Positions 44,155 to 55,783 of a stretch of 64,000 bases of DNA are shown one piece after another; positions within the stretch are counted from its first letter, which is position 1, and each line of letters begins with the position of its first letter. The translations under genes were made by a program, and so were the position numbers. The stretch is from Unio delphinus. Taxonomy: Eukaryota > Mollusca > Bivalvia > Unionida > Unionidae. Location: positions 9,527,001 through 9,591,000 of the forward strand of contig JAQISU010000132.1 of NCBI GenBank assembly GCA_029339505.1. The letters run 5' to 3'. The notes under the pieces are model-generated. The model did not search any database and was not told the origin of the DNA. It saw nothing but the letters and a program-made list of their open reading frames with translations.

Positions 44155-44400
44155 GACCATCAGGCCTCGATGCACAATGTGGTAATCTCAACAACCTAGG
44201 GTAACCTATGTCTGACCCCAAATAAGCAATTATAAGGCGATGAAAACCCAATGTGTCATCAGGTCCAGCTACACAATGCGGCAACTAAAAACCTAGCGAA
44301 ACTAGTTAGGACCTCCAACTTAGAAATTACAGGCTGGTCAATTACCCACGACTATCAGGTTCAGCTGCACAGAGCGGCACAATACACGGCTTAGGAAAGG
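44155..44400. repeat. Degenerate tandem repeat, period about 100-108 bp
   Basis: CATCAGG...GCACAATG-type phrases followed by a CGG or TGG triplet recur near 44157, 44258 and 44366. Confidence 0.5.
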
Positions 44401-44829
44401 TAAACTAACTCTATATAAATGGGTGATCCTCAACTATGAATTAACCCACCAAAATCAGATACATAAGACAGATTAAAAATGCTAACTACCAGATAATCAC
44501 TAAGCAGGTCGTGAGAATGGACCTGCCTTTTTACAAAGCAGCACATAAAATATTTTTCAAAAATAAAATAGGCCAAGACGGCATATCATAACCATTTGGC
44601 AAGGGGGTCAAACTTTATATCCTGGATGAACGACGATGCCTTGATGGTGCGTGGGCGTCCCTGGCCGAGCCTCATCCCTTGCCAATACTAGCCATTGAAT
44701 TAATAAGTATGCCCAGCACAAATTAATTCTAGTCCCACTCGTGCACTTATATCTAATTCAGGTCGTTGCGGTATCCCAGACCTGACGGTTCAATTAAATA
44801 GTACTTCTATCACCATACCGTCCTCAGAG

Positions 44830-44990
44830 ATTAACTAAACAGCCTATTTTCACCGGCTGTTTTGAAAATTCATTTCGATGTATTGGTGTATGTTTTTGTG
44901 ATTGCATTAACGGGTTTCATATACATTGCATTAGAAATCTCGTTATTTAACGCAGCTATCACGCCTGGTCGTCTTGAATAAACCGCCGTC
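44830..44990 (-). pseudogene. Integrase C-terminal relic (copy D, part 2)
   Basis: The minus strand reads SRRPGVIAALNNEISNAMYM and KPVNAITK, matching RLPGVITTLNNEITRR and MKPNNAIKK of copy A. The rest of the gene continues at 48077-48385 on the other side of a LINE insertion. Confidence 0.85.
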
Positions 44991-47900
44991 ACGCGACCTC
45001 TTACAATATGACGGACCCTCATTAATTGGATTAAATGACTATATCTTGGTTCTAGATAATACATTGTGCTCAAGACTGAAAGAACTGGGAATACATTCAT
45101 CAATACTTAAATGTAAACGGAAGCAAAAAAAAAACGTTCTTTCAAAGCAGGCCGGCGTAGAACAGGAAGAAAAATGCCAGGTATCTCCCTTTCGCCCGTA
45201 ACAGATAAACAATTTAAAAATTCTGCCATTAATTTTAATATCCAGGTTCAAATTCCTCTTAAATCGTCAACCATTGTGTCATCTGTCCCAGGGATACCGC
45301 TACGTATTGCATTACTAAACGCTCAATCAGTAGGATCACCGAAAAAGCGCACAGAAATTGATAATTTTATCAACGAACAGAATATCGACGTGTTCTTTCT
45401 GTCAGAAACATGGTTACAATCGTCAGGTGCTGAACATAAGTTTCCGGATTTAACACCCAGCGATTACTCCATCAAGTTTTTCCCCCGCAACTCTCGTGCA
45501 GGTGGAAATGCTGTAATTACAAAGAATTCCATGATCAAATGCCTTAAGTATAACACAACCTTCAATTTCAGCCACACATCGTTTGAACTAGTCCAATCAA
45601 CGCTCACACTGGAACAAAGGGCAGTCCATTTTTTTTTCTGTCTCTAAAGCCCCCCCCCCCCCCAAGTAGGAAAAACAAGCTGACTGAATCTCTCGTTTTG
45701 GAGCAGTTTCCAATCTTCTGAAGTATTGAAATTCGATAGGTGGTAACCTAATTATTCTTGGAGATTTCAACTTTCACTTTGACTGTCTTGGAAAACCATA
45801 CACGTCAAAACTCCTAGATTCCATTCATGTTTTCAATCTTAAACAGTCAGTTAACCAACCCACCCATTAACTTGGTCACATTTTAGACTGGTTTCTTTAT
45901 AGACCTGATGATAGTATTCTGCAATCCATCCTTGTAATCCACGAACTTGCATCGGATAACCTCTGCATTGTATGCCAGCTCGACGTATCAGTCCCTAACC
46001 CTCCACCTCTACTTGCTACTAAGAGAAACCTCCGTATGATAAATAAAACCAAATTCATGCATGACATCCAAGAACACCTAACCACTTTCTTATATCCAAC
46101 AGCGGAATAACTTGACAACTGCCTGCGTTCATTGCTTGAAAAACATGCCCCAGCCACCAAATGCCGAGTATCAATCATAAAAAAGTGTTCTCCATGATAT
46201 AGCAGTGTTAGGGACCAGCTTCGCACTGCTAAAAGACATCGCCGAAAAGCAGAGAGGCTTTGGCTTTCCACCAGACTCACTATTCATAAACAAATAGATG
46301 AACCCGCTAAGAAGAACGTCAAAAACATAGTCCATTTAGCCAAATTATCCCACTACAGTACAAAGATCACAGAGAATTCCAGCTGCAAAGAGCTCTTCGA
46401 GATAACTAACAAACTAATGTCAAAGAACAAATGTACACCACTACCAAAAACCTTCTCTCCACTAGAACTTCGGACCAATATGCAAATTTCATCCGTGACA
46501 AAGTACAAACCATTAGAGATTCGCTTTACAGCACACTTTCAACTGACTCGTCACCATACAGTTATGATGCAGAATTTCAGCGACAACCTTTAGGGTCATT
46601 TGAACCTGTTTATAATGATTTAGTAAGGACAATCGTGATGAAAAGTGCACCAAAGTCTTGTAAACTTGATCCAATTCCAACATCACTGCTGCTTGAGTGC
46701 TTAGACCGAATATTTCCTTCACTAACTGATATTATTAATATATCTCTCTCATCGGGGGAACTCCCACCATTTTTCAAAACTGCCATCGTAAAGCCACTGC
46801 TGAAGAAACCAACACTTGACCATAACGATTTAAAGAACTACCGCCCAGTTTCTAATCTCCCATCCATATAAAAAAAAGATTAGAAAAGATTGTTTTAACC
46901 AAACTTGTATCTTATTTGAATTTAAACAGTCTTTTAAGCAATGTACCGTCTGCATATCGCCCTTGCCACAGTACAGAAACTACTCTCTGAAAGTATTTAA
47001 TGACATTCTCTCTGCTTTGGACAGTGGAAAGATTACAGTCCTCACTCTCCTGAATTTATCTGCAGTATTTGACACAATAAACCATGATATATTACTTCAC
47101 CGTCTCCAGCATGTATTTGGCATTCAGAATATATCCATACAGTGGTTCACGTCCTACTTAGTCAACAGGACACAAATTACATCTGCAAATGGAATACACT
47201 CCAGCCCAGTTGAGGTATGTTGTGGTGTTCTTGGACCTGTTCTCTTCATTCTGTACACTTAGGCGTTACTCTAGACAATATTCTCACATTGTACCAATAT
47301 GTCATGAACATATGCAAGGCTGCATATCTTGAATTGAGACGCATCAGTTCAATTCGTAAATATCTTTCAGTTGATGCCACTAAAACACTTGTGTGTTCAT
47401 TAGTAATTTCAAGACTGGACTATTGTAACTCAATTCTGTCTGGTTCGTCACAATATTTACTCCAGAAACTTCAAAAAGTTCAAAACACAGCTGCACGGAT
47501 CATCTTTAGAGTACCTCGATCAGAGTACACCTCACCACTGTTATGTTCCCTACATTGGCTATCAATTCGATACAGAATCAAACACAAAATTTGTTCTCTG
47601 TGCTGTGTTTCAATGACAGACTACAGTCCAACATACCTATCCAGCCTCACCCATGTGTACACACCAGTTAGATCCTTACGCTCTTCTTCTGATAATTGTA
47701 TACTCATTGTTCCCACGGTGAAAACAAAGTCATATGGACAACATTCGTTTGCATACCAGGGCCCGGCGACGTTGAACGAATTGCCCATTGAAATTAGACA
47801 CAAAGGCAACAGTGGACCCTTTTAAGAGTGCTCTTAAAACTCGCCTGTTTCGACTGCAGGGACAAACTGAGAGAACTAATTGTGTTTTGTATCTTATATG

Positions 47901-48027
47901 TTTTCAGCATGTTTTTATGTTTTCCAATTTCATTATTTTTGTCATTTATTTTTCTGTAGTGTAGTCATATCATTATTGATGGTCTAAAGCGCTTAGAGCT
48001 TCGAAAGATTAGGCGCTATACAAAGTC

Positions 48028-48069
<42 letters not shown>

Positions 48070-48073
48070 GTAA
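44991..48073 (+). mobile_element. L2/CR1-like LINE inserted in integrase copy D
   Basis: Endonuclease starts LRIALLNAQSVGSPKKRTEI and DVFFLSETWLQ (45174-45647 frame), with LGDFNFHFD near 45760 and HILDWFLYRP near 45880. Reverse transcriptase has AIVKPLLKKPTLDHNDLKNY followed by RPVSNLP (46780-46860), LSAVFDTINHDILLHRL (47050-47100) and LGPVLFILYT (47230-47262). Immediately after this the frame jumps to LGVTLDNILTLYQYV, so the segment with the catalytic FADD/YADD box is deleted. The C-terminal part (LVISRLDYCNSILSG) runs to 47825 and the 3' end is (ATT)n at about 48030-48070. It sits exactly between two integrase parts; short AAACC/AACCC-like sequence at the edges may be a target duplication. 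Confidence 0.85.
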
Positions 48074-48076
48074 CCC

Positions 48077-48385
48077 ATTGCGAGATCTCATATTTTGTTT
48101 TATAAATCCTTCGCATATTAATATATAAATAAGCGCCCAGCAAGCGTTCGATCAAATCTTTCAACGCGTGCCTGATCACGATGAATTGCGATATGACCTT
48201 ATCTGACTTTGACGTCATGTTTTTGCATCAAAGAGGATAATACGACAATAAATTCTTTGCCAAGATCAATTTGTAGTAGTTGAGACCATCGTAGATCTGC
48301 TTGTGGTCCAGATCCTCGTTGATAATGCCGTCCAAACGCAGAAACATATTCATTTGATAGTTTATGTTAATAACGGCTCTGATTC
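48077..48385 (-). pseudogene. Integrase core relic (copy D, part 1)
   Basis: The minus strand has LLQIDLGKEFIVVLSSLMQK (second catalytic Asp), a stop, then HRDQARVERFDRTLAGRLF (catalytic Glu) and EISQWV, which aligns with SREWV of copy A and is cut there by the LINE. The first catalytic Asp and N-terminus are missing; the right edge abuts a short LINE tail. Confidence 0.85.
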
Positions 48386-48399
48386 TACAATAGAGATAA

Positions 48400-48409
48400 A
48401 TCCAAAGTC

Positions 48410-48454
<45 letters not shown>

Positions 48455-48456
48455 TG
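48400..48456 (+). mobile_element. Short L2-like 3' tail
   Basis: CAAAGTCCTCATTATT followed by (ATT)n is the same 3' end as the LINE ending at 48073. Only the last few dozen bases are present: a severely 5'-truncated insertion or a duplicated tail. Confidence 0.7.
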
Positions 48457-48469
48457 GACTTCATTCGCG

Positions 48470-48845
48470 GCTCACAGATTTCACTTCTGGATCAGCGTCA
48501 CTGTTGTATTGCTCATTGTGCACTGTCGCCCAGATACCGTCAGCTAGCAATGCCAAAATCCACATCTTGGAAGGAATAACTAATTATCATTAACTCAGTA
48601 CCAGGAATGCATAAATCGAACTATTTTCTCGCCACCAAACGGAGAGAGATAGAGAGAGGAGAAAAATTGTTTAGAATAGACTGCGACTATATTCGATGCT
48701 GAACCGGAAGTGGTTATTGTAAACCGAATCGAAACACTATTCCAGTGTGTTATTGAAAATAGCGGGTAGGGTATCTTGGGCCATTGCTAGTCCTTCAAGG
48801 ATATAACTGTGAAGTGTGCGATAGTGTTCATATTGAGCACCGAGT
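48470..48845 (+). promoter_or_regulatory. Conserved 5' flank of zinc-finger gene 3
   Basis: Homologous by eye to 14645-15022 (TTTCACTTC, GCACTGTCGCC, AATAGACTGCGACTATATTCG, GAACCGGAAGTGG, GTGTTCATATTGA). Probably promoter and 5' UTR. Confidence 0.6.
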
Positions 48846-49625
48846 ATGAGCTTGGAGAGAAATGCAGAAGGTAAACCATTCAAATGTGAAGTTTGTGATA
48901 AACCTTTTGGGCGGAATAGTTACTTGAAGAAACACATGATGACTCATACTGGAGATAAACCATTCAAATGTGAAGTTTGTCAAAAAATGTTTGGACATAA
49001 TGGTGTTTTGAAGAAGCACATGAGAATTCATACTGGAGATAAACCGTTCAGTTGTGAAATTTGTCATAAAATATTTAGACAGAGTGATGCTTTGAAAATA
49101 CACATGTTCATTCATACTGGAGATAAACCATTCAAATGTGAAGTTTGTCATAAAATATTTAGGCAGAGTGCAACATTGAAGATGCACATGTTGATACATA
49201 CTGGAGATAGACCATTCAAATGTGAAATTTGTGATAAAACATTTACACGGAGCAGTCATTTGAAAGAGCACATGGGTATACACTCTGGAGATAAACCATT
49301 TAAATGTGATGTGTGTAATAAAATGTTTAGGCAGAGCGGTGGTTTGAAGTTGCACATGAGAGTACATACAGGAGATAAACCATTCAAATGTGAAGTTTGT
49401 CATACGCTGTTTAGGCAGAGTGCTAATTTGAAACAGCACATGAGAGTGCATACTGGAGATAAGCCATTCAAGTGTGAAATTTGTAATCACATATTTGGCC
49501 ACAGTAGCTCCTGGAAGCAGCACATGATGTTGCACTCTGGAGATAAACCATTCAAATGTGGAATGTGTGACCAAATGTTTACACAAAGTAGTGCTTTGAA
49601 GAAGCATATGAAAATACATACATGA
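48846..49625 (+). CDS. C2H2 zinc-finger protein, nine fingers (gene 3)
   Basis: A single-exon protein of 259 residues: MSLERNAEGKPFKC followed by nine consecutive canonical C2H2 fingers with TGDKPFK linkers, so a probable nuclear DNA-binding protein. The ATG at 48846 aligns with the start of gene 1 (MNMEKNAEDKPFKC). All zinc ligands are present. Helices include GRNSYLKKH, RQSDALKIH, RQSATLKMH, TRSSHLKEH, RQSANLKQH, GHSSSWKQH and TQSSALKKH; the last three are close to the last three fingers of gene 2, and TRSSHLKEH is shared by the whole family. No other domain. The 3' UTR is split by a 2.7-kb transposon 118 bp after the stop, which may change polyadenylation. The 283-codon frame on the opposite strand is a codon-bias shadow. 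Confidence 0.92.
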   Translation: MSLERNAEGKPFKCEVCDKPFGRNSYLKKHMMTHTGDKPFKCEVCQKMFGHNGVLKKHMRIHTGDKPFSCEICHKIFRQSDALKIHMFIHTGDKPFKCEVCHKIFRQSATLKMHMLIHTGDRPFKCEICDKTFTRSSHLKEHMGIHSGDKPFKCDVCNKMFRQSGGLKLHMRVHTGDKPFKCEVCHTLFRQSANLKQHMRVHTGDKPFKCEICNHIFGHSSSWKQHMMLHSGDKPFKCGMCDQMFTQSSALKKHMKIHT

Positions 49626-49742
49626 GATAAATGATGAAAAGTTACATTGGTAATAAAATATTTTGGTTGATCTGTACATTCGAGGTGAACGTTTAGTGAT
49701 TTAAAGGGCCAGAATAGGCCTCTTAAGTGACAAGATTCTTAA
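49626..49742 (+). promoter_or_regulatory. 3' UTR of gene 3, first part
   Basis: AATAAAATATTTTGG and TGATTT-AAAGGG-CA-AATAGG-type sequence match 16130-16255 behind gene 1. The homology stops at the TTAA of the next element and resumes at 52485. Confidence 0.7.
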
Positions 49743-50522
49743 AGGAGACTAGAAATGAAAATTTTTATTTTGATAAATGTAATTCTTTACAAATTCTAAT
49801 TCGAATATAATGTTTAAAAAAATAATATCGTGTGCGGATATTGATTATATTGCGAAGAAGATACAATGATTCCGTAAATTGCAGAGTATTTCCGAGTTTA
49901 ATGAGACGACAGATCACGTGGTCTCGTGACGTCATATTAGCCAGTCCTCGTATACAAACAGAAACATGGCAAGCGAGAAAGACCATTGATAACGGTTTTC
50001 ATCGGAAGTAATTTTTCACACACACAAAAAACAACACCCCACAAATAAATCTGCGAGGAGGAAATCATGTAATTAATTTCAACATTAAGAAGCTTCCTTT
50101 ATATGATTCAATTACAGTGTATTTTACATGCATGCTACAGTTAGCGTATTGACAAATCTGTAAGTATATACATGCTTCGTTAAAATAGATTACGTACTGT
50201 ACTGGTCAGTGCTGACAGAAATGTTTTAAGCACAGGCCCTGGGTTGATGACTTAAATAAACTTACTAGCCCTGACTGAAATTCCACAAACCCGACTAGTT
50301 CATATATATGTTAACTTTCAAGCCGGGAGAAGAAAGAAAGAAAATAAATTCCAGTATTGGAGGTATTTCCTCCCTATCTCGTAATATTTCTCTTGATTTT
50401 TCGCAGTTAACTCCCAATTATTTCAATGTCTCTCAATTTTTATTTCTTAGAAGAAGAAAATCCATATATAATTTTATTATCAAGTTTGCAGTCCACAGAT
50501 GTCATATTCTATTTTATCACTT

Positions 50523-50770
50523 GGGGCCCCGAGTGGCCAAGTGGTCTAAAGCGCTGTCCGTTACGGACCACTGCCATCTCACCTCTGTCTGCATGTGTTC
50601 GAGTCTAATATTCGGCAAATGTAGTTATGTGAGAAAGCTTGCCAGTAGCTTCTCGTGGGTCGGTGATTCTTTCTGGGGTTTGTCCGGTTTCTTCCTGCAC
50701 CATTAATACTGGCCGCCATGTATAGCCTATATTGTGCTGAAAAATGGCGTTAAACCATAAAAAAAAAATT
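50523..50770 (+). mobile_element. tRNA-derived SINE (family 1), most complete copy
   Basis: Head GGGGCCCCGAGTGGCCAAGT and GGTCTAAAGCGCTGTCCGTT (box A), box B-like GTGTTCGAGTCT, body GAGAAAGCTTGCCAGTAGCT, CACCATTAATACTGGCCGCC, GTGCTGAAAAATGGCG and an A-rich tail. The long gap between boxes A and B suggests a serine- or leucine-type tRNA ancestor. Confidence 0.9.
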
Positions 50771-52280
50771 TTTTTTTATCACTTGTGAATATTGTAGTGA
50801 AGAAATAATATCATACGACAGTTTTTGTCTTCAGTAAATAGATTGAGATTAAACATTATTCACGTAAATTTCAGATTGTTTAACTACTACAGAAGTACTT
50901 CTTGTAAGAAAAGCCAATTAGTTTAAAAACCAATATATCCATTTCCGCCCCCAATAAAAACAGTTAACACCTGACATTCCTCTACCATATATGTAAAGTT
51001 TCATTACCATGATTAAATTAAAAGAAGGAATAAAAAAATATGACGCAGTATATGTGCCCCTAAAAAACTAATTCAAAATAAATATTTAATTCAGTAAAAA
51101 GTGTTATCTTAACACTTAAACTAAAGGAAACAGGGTTGGATAAAAAATGTGGGAAAACAATGGCCACATACAAGTACGGTTACGTTTGACTGCAAATTTG
51201 AACTCTTAAAATTAAGCCTTTGGCCTCGAAGTTAAACAAAATTCGCCATCGTTTATTTGCCAATGAATTTCTGGTGCTTACATACACTCTATAACACAAG
51301 GTTTCTTTGAATTATGTCAGAGGGCCAGTCCTTTTCACAAGATAAGTGCAATGATAAGGAATAATTGTTAATTTGTTAAACTGACATTATGTTTGTGTAC
51401 TTAATTCTAACCTCTAACTATTATGCAGACCAGAATATGAAAAAAAGGTCTTGTCCTGGGGGATAATAAGGCGTATCACAGGGAGAAATTGCTCATTGGG
51501 CAAATGGGCGGGGTCAATAGTCGCCTCCCCCAAAATCTATTGTCAGCCAGTTAATGTGAAACTTTGATTTTTATATCGGATCTCTTTTCTTTGAATCGCA
51601 GATATTTGAACTACCCAAGGGACAGTTTTATATCAGTTCCAATCATTACAGATTTCCGTTTATACATTTTACATGTAATAAGCGTAGACTGAAAGGTTAT
51701 GTTTTTTTAAATAATTTTTTTAAAAATTACTTAAATTGTTTTTCTCGAAACACGACCGTGTCAAGGGTTGATAATCTTATTATTATTATTTTATTTAGTA
51801 AAGCTTCCATTTGATTAAAGTCAGATCTGAATTATACATTTAGATTGCAATCTTGAAGAAGAAAAAAACATTTACTCATTTCATCAGCACGATCAGGTGT
51901 CGGGCTGTCATATTTTTTATTAGCACTTACTCGGCCTTCTGCCTATTTTCGTAACTCGTACGTTTGACACTCTTTACCGGGATTTAAAATATACAATGGC
52001 ATGTCTGGAACAGTTTCAACTTTTAGTCTAGGCGTAGCATTCGTGTATCCTAGAGGTTTTTTTTTTTTAGTATCCCTCTGGTAACATTTCTTTGAGAAAT
52101 GTAATGAGCACAGATTGCTGTATGGTGTTGCATTGAAATCGACTCGCTTGTAATAATGTATCTAGACTTCTTTATGCCTTTATCATTTGGAAAAGAAGAA
52201 AAATGTTGTCCTTAGCCTTTTCTTTATGCGCTATTTACACCCGTAAGCAATAATACAAAATCACCAGTCGGGATGCTGGA
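50771..52280. other. Interior of the TTAA element, no gene recognised
   Basis: AT-rich, with no open frame of note on either strand. Confidence 0.45.
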
Positions 52281-52484
52281 GTCGCTACTATGACGTCACA
52301 TCATGAGAGTAACAGAATAGGTGCGGAAATTTTGCATACGAGGTCACGGAAATTCAGGTCGTTGAACATATGCCAATATTTAAATACTGGGATTGCGGTC
52401 GCATATAATAATTCAGAATAAGGTTTTCTTCATTAGTGTTGTTCTTATTATTCTATATTTCCATTGTTTTCTGGTCTCCTTTAA

Positions 52485-52765
52485 TAGATTTGCAAACTGA
52501 AGAGTCATTTGATCAAAATGAAAATAATTCTTGAGAGTCATTTCTTTGGACTGTTGTGAGCCAATAGCTGTGATTCCTTGTTATTGGTGGAAACATAATG
52601 TTTAAGATGTATTATCTTATACTGATTGATGAACAATACCTGCTAAAATGATTTTGTAAGAAATATATAGGGTCATTTTTTGTAGTGTTTCTCTTTCAAA
52701 CTTTGTTACTTTGTGTATATTTTGTATATGAAATAGACAGGATTGTTTTATACTTATTATATGTT
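52485..52765 (+). promoter_or_regulatory. 3' UTR of gene 3, displaced second part
   Basis: Homologous to 16290-16545 downstream of gene 1 (TTCTTTGGAC-GTTGT, GTGATTCCTTGTTATTG, ATAATGTTTAAGAT, TTTGTATATGAAATA). The AATAAA of gene 1 is AATAGA here, so the ancestral poly(A) signal may be weakened. Confidence 0.7.
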
Positions 52766-52790
52766 GAACTTTTGAAGAGATATTCATATT

Positions 52791-52975
52791 GAGACCCCTC
52801 AGTGATTGAATGGTCTAGTAAAGTGCTCTCTGTTATGGATCACTGCTGTCTCACCTGTCTTCGTGGGTTCAAGTCTCAAATTTGGCCATTGTGGGTATGT
52901 GCGAAAGCTTGCCAGTAGTCATGTATAGCCTAACGTGTGGTGAAAACGCATTCCATTTACAAAACAACAATAAAA
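52791..52975 (+). mobile_element. SINE family 1, internally deleted
   Basis: Box A-like GAATGGTCTAGTAAAGTGCT, box B-like GGGTTCAAGTCT, then GCGAAAGCTTGCCAGTAG joined directly to CATGTATAGCCTA, lacking about 70 bp of the body. Confidence 0.82.
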
Positions 52976-53134
52976 TATTCCTATCCCTTGAACACCAAGT
53001 CTAATGAATGTTTTGCATAGTATGTGTAAAGATTAAATTAAAGATAATCAGAAGATTGCAGTTATTTCTGTTCACGCTAGGTATTTGTATGTATCTAAGA
53101 GTAACATAAATCATGTCTTTGCTTTTGTGTCTGC

Positions 53135-53398
53135 CTAGAGAAAATACATGAACATCACATCATCATATACTACAAAATTATAAATATAGCTATCAAGATC
53201 AACCATAGATGGAGTTTCATCAGTATCAATAATAAAGTTAGTAATATCATTACCATCCTCATCCAACAACTTTCCATTTTCATTAAAAAAAAAAGTAGGT
53301 ACATTGTAGCATTGTTGATCATCTACAGTTGGTGCCACTAAATACAACTTATCCCACTTGAGCCATCTCATTACCATATTTTCCAGCCTGTAATTCAA
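53135..53398 (-). pseudogene. A32-like packaging ATPase, internal part (copy C)
   Basis: The minus strand reads VMRWLKWDKLYLVAPTVDDQ, QCYNVPTFFFNENGKLLDED and YIYNFVVYDDVMFMYFL. It matches copy A (RWMKWNKLYLVAPSVDDQQC, YNLVVY) and retains the Walker B-like VVYDDVM that copy A has lost. The frame is open for 87 codons. The Walker A part lies 2.6-3 kb away at 56306-56400, so a multi-kilobase insertion splits the gene; the downstream C-terminus is absent. Confidence 0.85.
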
Positions 53399-54528
53399 TA
53401 CGTTTTTATTTGAAAGTCAGGTCTCTTTGTCTTTTACTCTAACTTGACTTATACATGTATATGGATTTTGTCATTGAAATTGCATCAACATATATATAGG
53501 CACCAACATATACAGGAGTTACGGTTCCCAGTGTACTATTTTAATAGGTATAATCGAAAACAGGTCACGTAGAAGTACAAATTCTTGTTAAAATGCTGTC
53601 AATAAATTGTTGAAAACTAATATGGCTGCGTTTATATTTATACGTTTTGTCATTATTGATTTTGTATTCTGTATTTTCTTATTTCTCCAACTTGAAATAA
53701 AAAAAATTTATCAGTAAAAAAGAATAAACTTGCCGCTTACCACACTACACTCTATAGTGTCTTTACTAATTTGTTTGTTCCTACAAAAAGATATGAAATA
53801 TTTTTGTATTTTCATTCTTTTCTAACCATACCTCATTCTTCCTTATCACAATTTAGTAACCCATACATTGATGTTTGATTTTCCAGCAATTACCAGTACA
53901 TGTACAGCTATTTCATTGATCTAATTGATCCCACAAAGGGATGTAATCCATATTAACATGAGTATTCTATGATTATTTATATAACAGTGTAGATTATGCT
54001 TCCAAATGAATCCCCCAAATCATATGTTTATAATTGTATTTGAAAAAGTTTACAGAAATTATGGTTTTAACTAAACTAAAATCGGATATATAGAAATTAC
54101 TACTCATAGATGATAGAGCATCAATGAGCCATTCTTAGTTTCACATTTCAGTTTTTAGCAAACTGTAATGTCAACATATCACCTATATTCATTCTTGACC
54201 AGCTGTCATTTTGGCGTCTCTCATTGAAGATACCAGTAGTTGATAAATTGGTGTGTTTTCCAACAAGAATGAAAGCCAGTTGCCGTGATTGTTTAAACTC
54301 TAATCTATTGGCTTTGGCTACTGGTTTTTAATATGAAGTGGATAAAGAACCACATAAAATGATGCCCACTCCCTTCTCTGTATGTAAATAATGAATTTAG
54401 CCATGGACATTGTTTTCATTGCTATAGTACTGACACATTTTGATGAGTTAGGTATGTTATGACCAATCTATATAGTCATAATCTTTCATATAAATATCCC
54501 CTGTATATATTATACAACTTATTTCACA
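53399..54528. other. No gene recognised
   Basis: AT-rich sequence inserted between the two ATPase fragments; no repeats or motifs identified. Confidence 0.4.
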
Positions 54529-54895
54529 ATGCCTCCCGTCAAATCATGCAAGACCCTCTAAACTGGCAGTTGTAAAGTTCGCAGAAGAGAATGGTGGCAA
54601 TATGGCTGCTCACAGGAAATATGGTGTCTGTGAAAAGTGTGTCTGGGATTGGCTGAAAGCTAAGTTTGCTTGATGCGCCATGAAAAAAGCAAAAAGAAAG
54701 AAAGTAGTTCATGGCTGCAAAGCAAGATTGATTGATATTGAGGATAAAATAGAAGAATATGTCTTGACACAATGCCATGGAATAAAATGGAGATAGATGA
54801 TAATGAGAAAATTTTCAAAGATCTTAGTCCTGTGATAGCTGATTTGGAAGATGAAGACTTTAAGGGATTTTCAGATATTGGAGATGGTTAAGTGA
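54529..54895 (+). pseudogene. Pogo/CENP-B-like transposase N-terminal relic
   Basis: After a start-like MPPVKSCKT and a frameshift, the plus strand reads KLAVVKFAEENGGNMAAHRK and YGVCEKCVWDWLKAKFA, a helix-turn-helix of the Psq/Brinker/CENP-B type found at the N-terminus of pogo-like transposases and derived proteins. It continues KKVVHGCKARLIDIEDKIEE, and after two stops a separate acidic stretch EDEDFKGFSDIGDG. No DDE catalytic domain follows, so it is a fragment or a remnant of a short domesticated-type gene. It lies inside the interval that splits ATPase copy C, with no target duplication seen. Confidence 0.7.
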
Positions 54896-55440
54896 ACTCC
54901 AAATCATTATTTTCTTAATTAGAATGTGGAACAGTTCTACTACAGGTAATACAATGTATTGCAACATCAATCTGCTTTTAATAATAATTGACACATTAAA
55001 TAATTTGTAATATAGAACTATTCATTTGTGTAACTTTGATACTGCATTTCAAATATGTTAAAATATAATAAATAGTATCTTTATTTATTTTTCGTTTATA
55101 ACTTTTGTTTTCATTCTCGGACATTTCTTCACATTTCTGATTTCCTTATCAATATTTTCATTTAGTTACTGTTATCCTCAGTGAGCTTATCTCATCTGTT
55201 GAATGTTTGCACTCAAGACTGGTTTCAACAGGAATAATCAGGTTAAAGTGTTAGACCTTTAATTAACATGTACATCACATGCACAGCCATGTGGCTCTTG
55301 TTACAAATGGATACCATAATTTAAACAATCATGGACTGTTTATTCAGTTGTGTCAATCTGATAACAGAATATAACAGTAACAAGTACAGGAGTAAAGCAC
55401 AAGCGTGTTAACATCCATGATACAATTTCACAATTGCTGG
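54896..55440. other. No gene recognised
   Basis: AT-rich spacer without visible features. Confidence 0.4.
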
Positions 55441-55695
55441 TTATATGGAATCGCATCACAATTAATACTTCCAGTTCAGTACCCACGAATGTAGTTCCAG
55501 TCTATTTTTAGAACATTTTTTCCTCTCTCCTTTTGGTGGTGATAGAAGAGTTATATTGATGCATCTTTGGTATGGATTTAAAGTTAATTGTTTATTCTTG
55601 AGAATAGGAGTTCTGAGAGTGGTTGTCTGTATGTATTTTGGCGACAGTGCACATGGAGTAATTAGGCCTTAGTGATGATCCGGAAGTGAAATCAG
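55441..55695 (-). promoter_or_regulatory. Orphan copy of the zinc-finger 5' flank
   Basis: The reverse complement contains GATTTCACTTCCGG, GCACTGTCGCC, CACCACC-AAAGGAGAGAGG, AAATAGACTGGAACTACATTCG and a GAACTGGAAGT-type block in the same order as upstream of genes 1 and 3. No zinc-finger frame follows on the minus strand, so this is a promoter-like module without its gene. Confidence 0.7.
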
Positions 55696-55783
55696 TGTTC
55701 TGTGTACATGCTGCTTTGTTTACAGTGCAGTCACTCAACAAAATGCCGGTCAACCCTTGACAAGAATTTAACCGTGAAGTCAT

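Larger units (their letters stand above)
49739..52484. mobile_element. TTAA-flanked DNA transposon, 2738 bp
   Basis: TTAA lies at 49739-49742 and 52481-52484. The termini read inward AGGAGACTAGAAA and AGGAGACCAGAAA. Degenerate inverted-repeat similarity continues for about 200 bp: both arms contain GTGACGTCATA-TAGC (49925 and, reversed, 52290) and an ATTTCCG-type block. The left arm is followed by an ATG (49966) opening MASEKDH before a stop, possibly the fossil transposase start. The interior has no recognisable transposase and carries a SINE. TTAA targets fit piggyBac or Kolobok; purine-starting ends favour Kolobok, tentatively. Confidence 0.75.

Noticed and set aside
48828..49679. 283-codon minus-strand frame opposite zinc-finger gene 3 (also 15101-15523 and 62682-63314)
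   Set aside because: Reverse translation of the repeated finger codons stays open by codon bias. The forward frames have intact C2H2 fingers with all zinc ligands; the reverse frames show only a shadow pattern.
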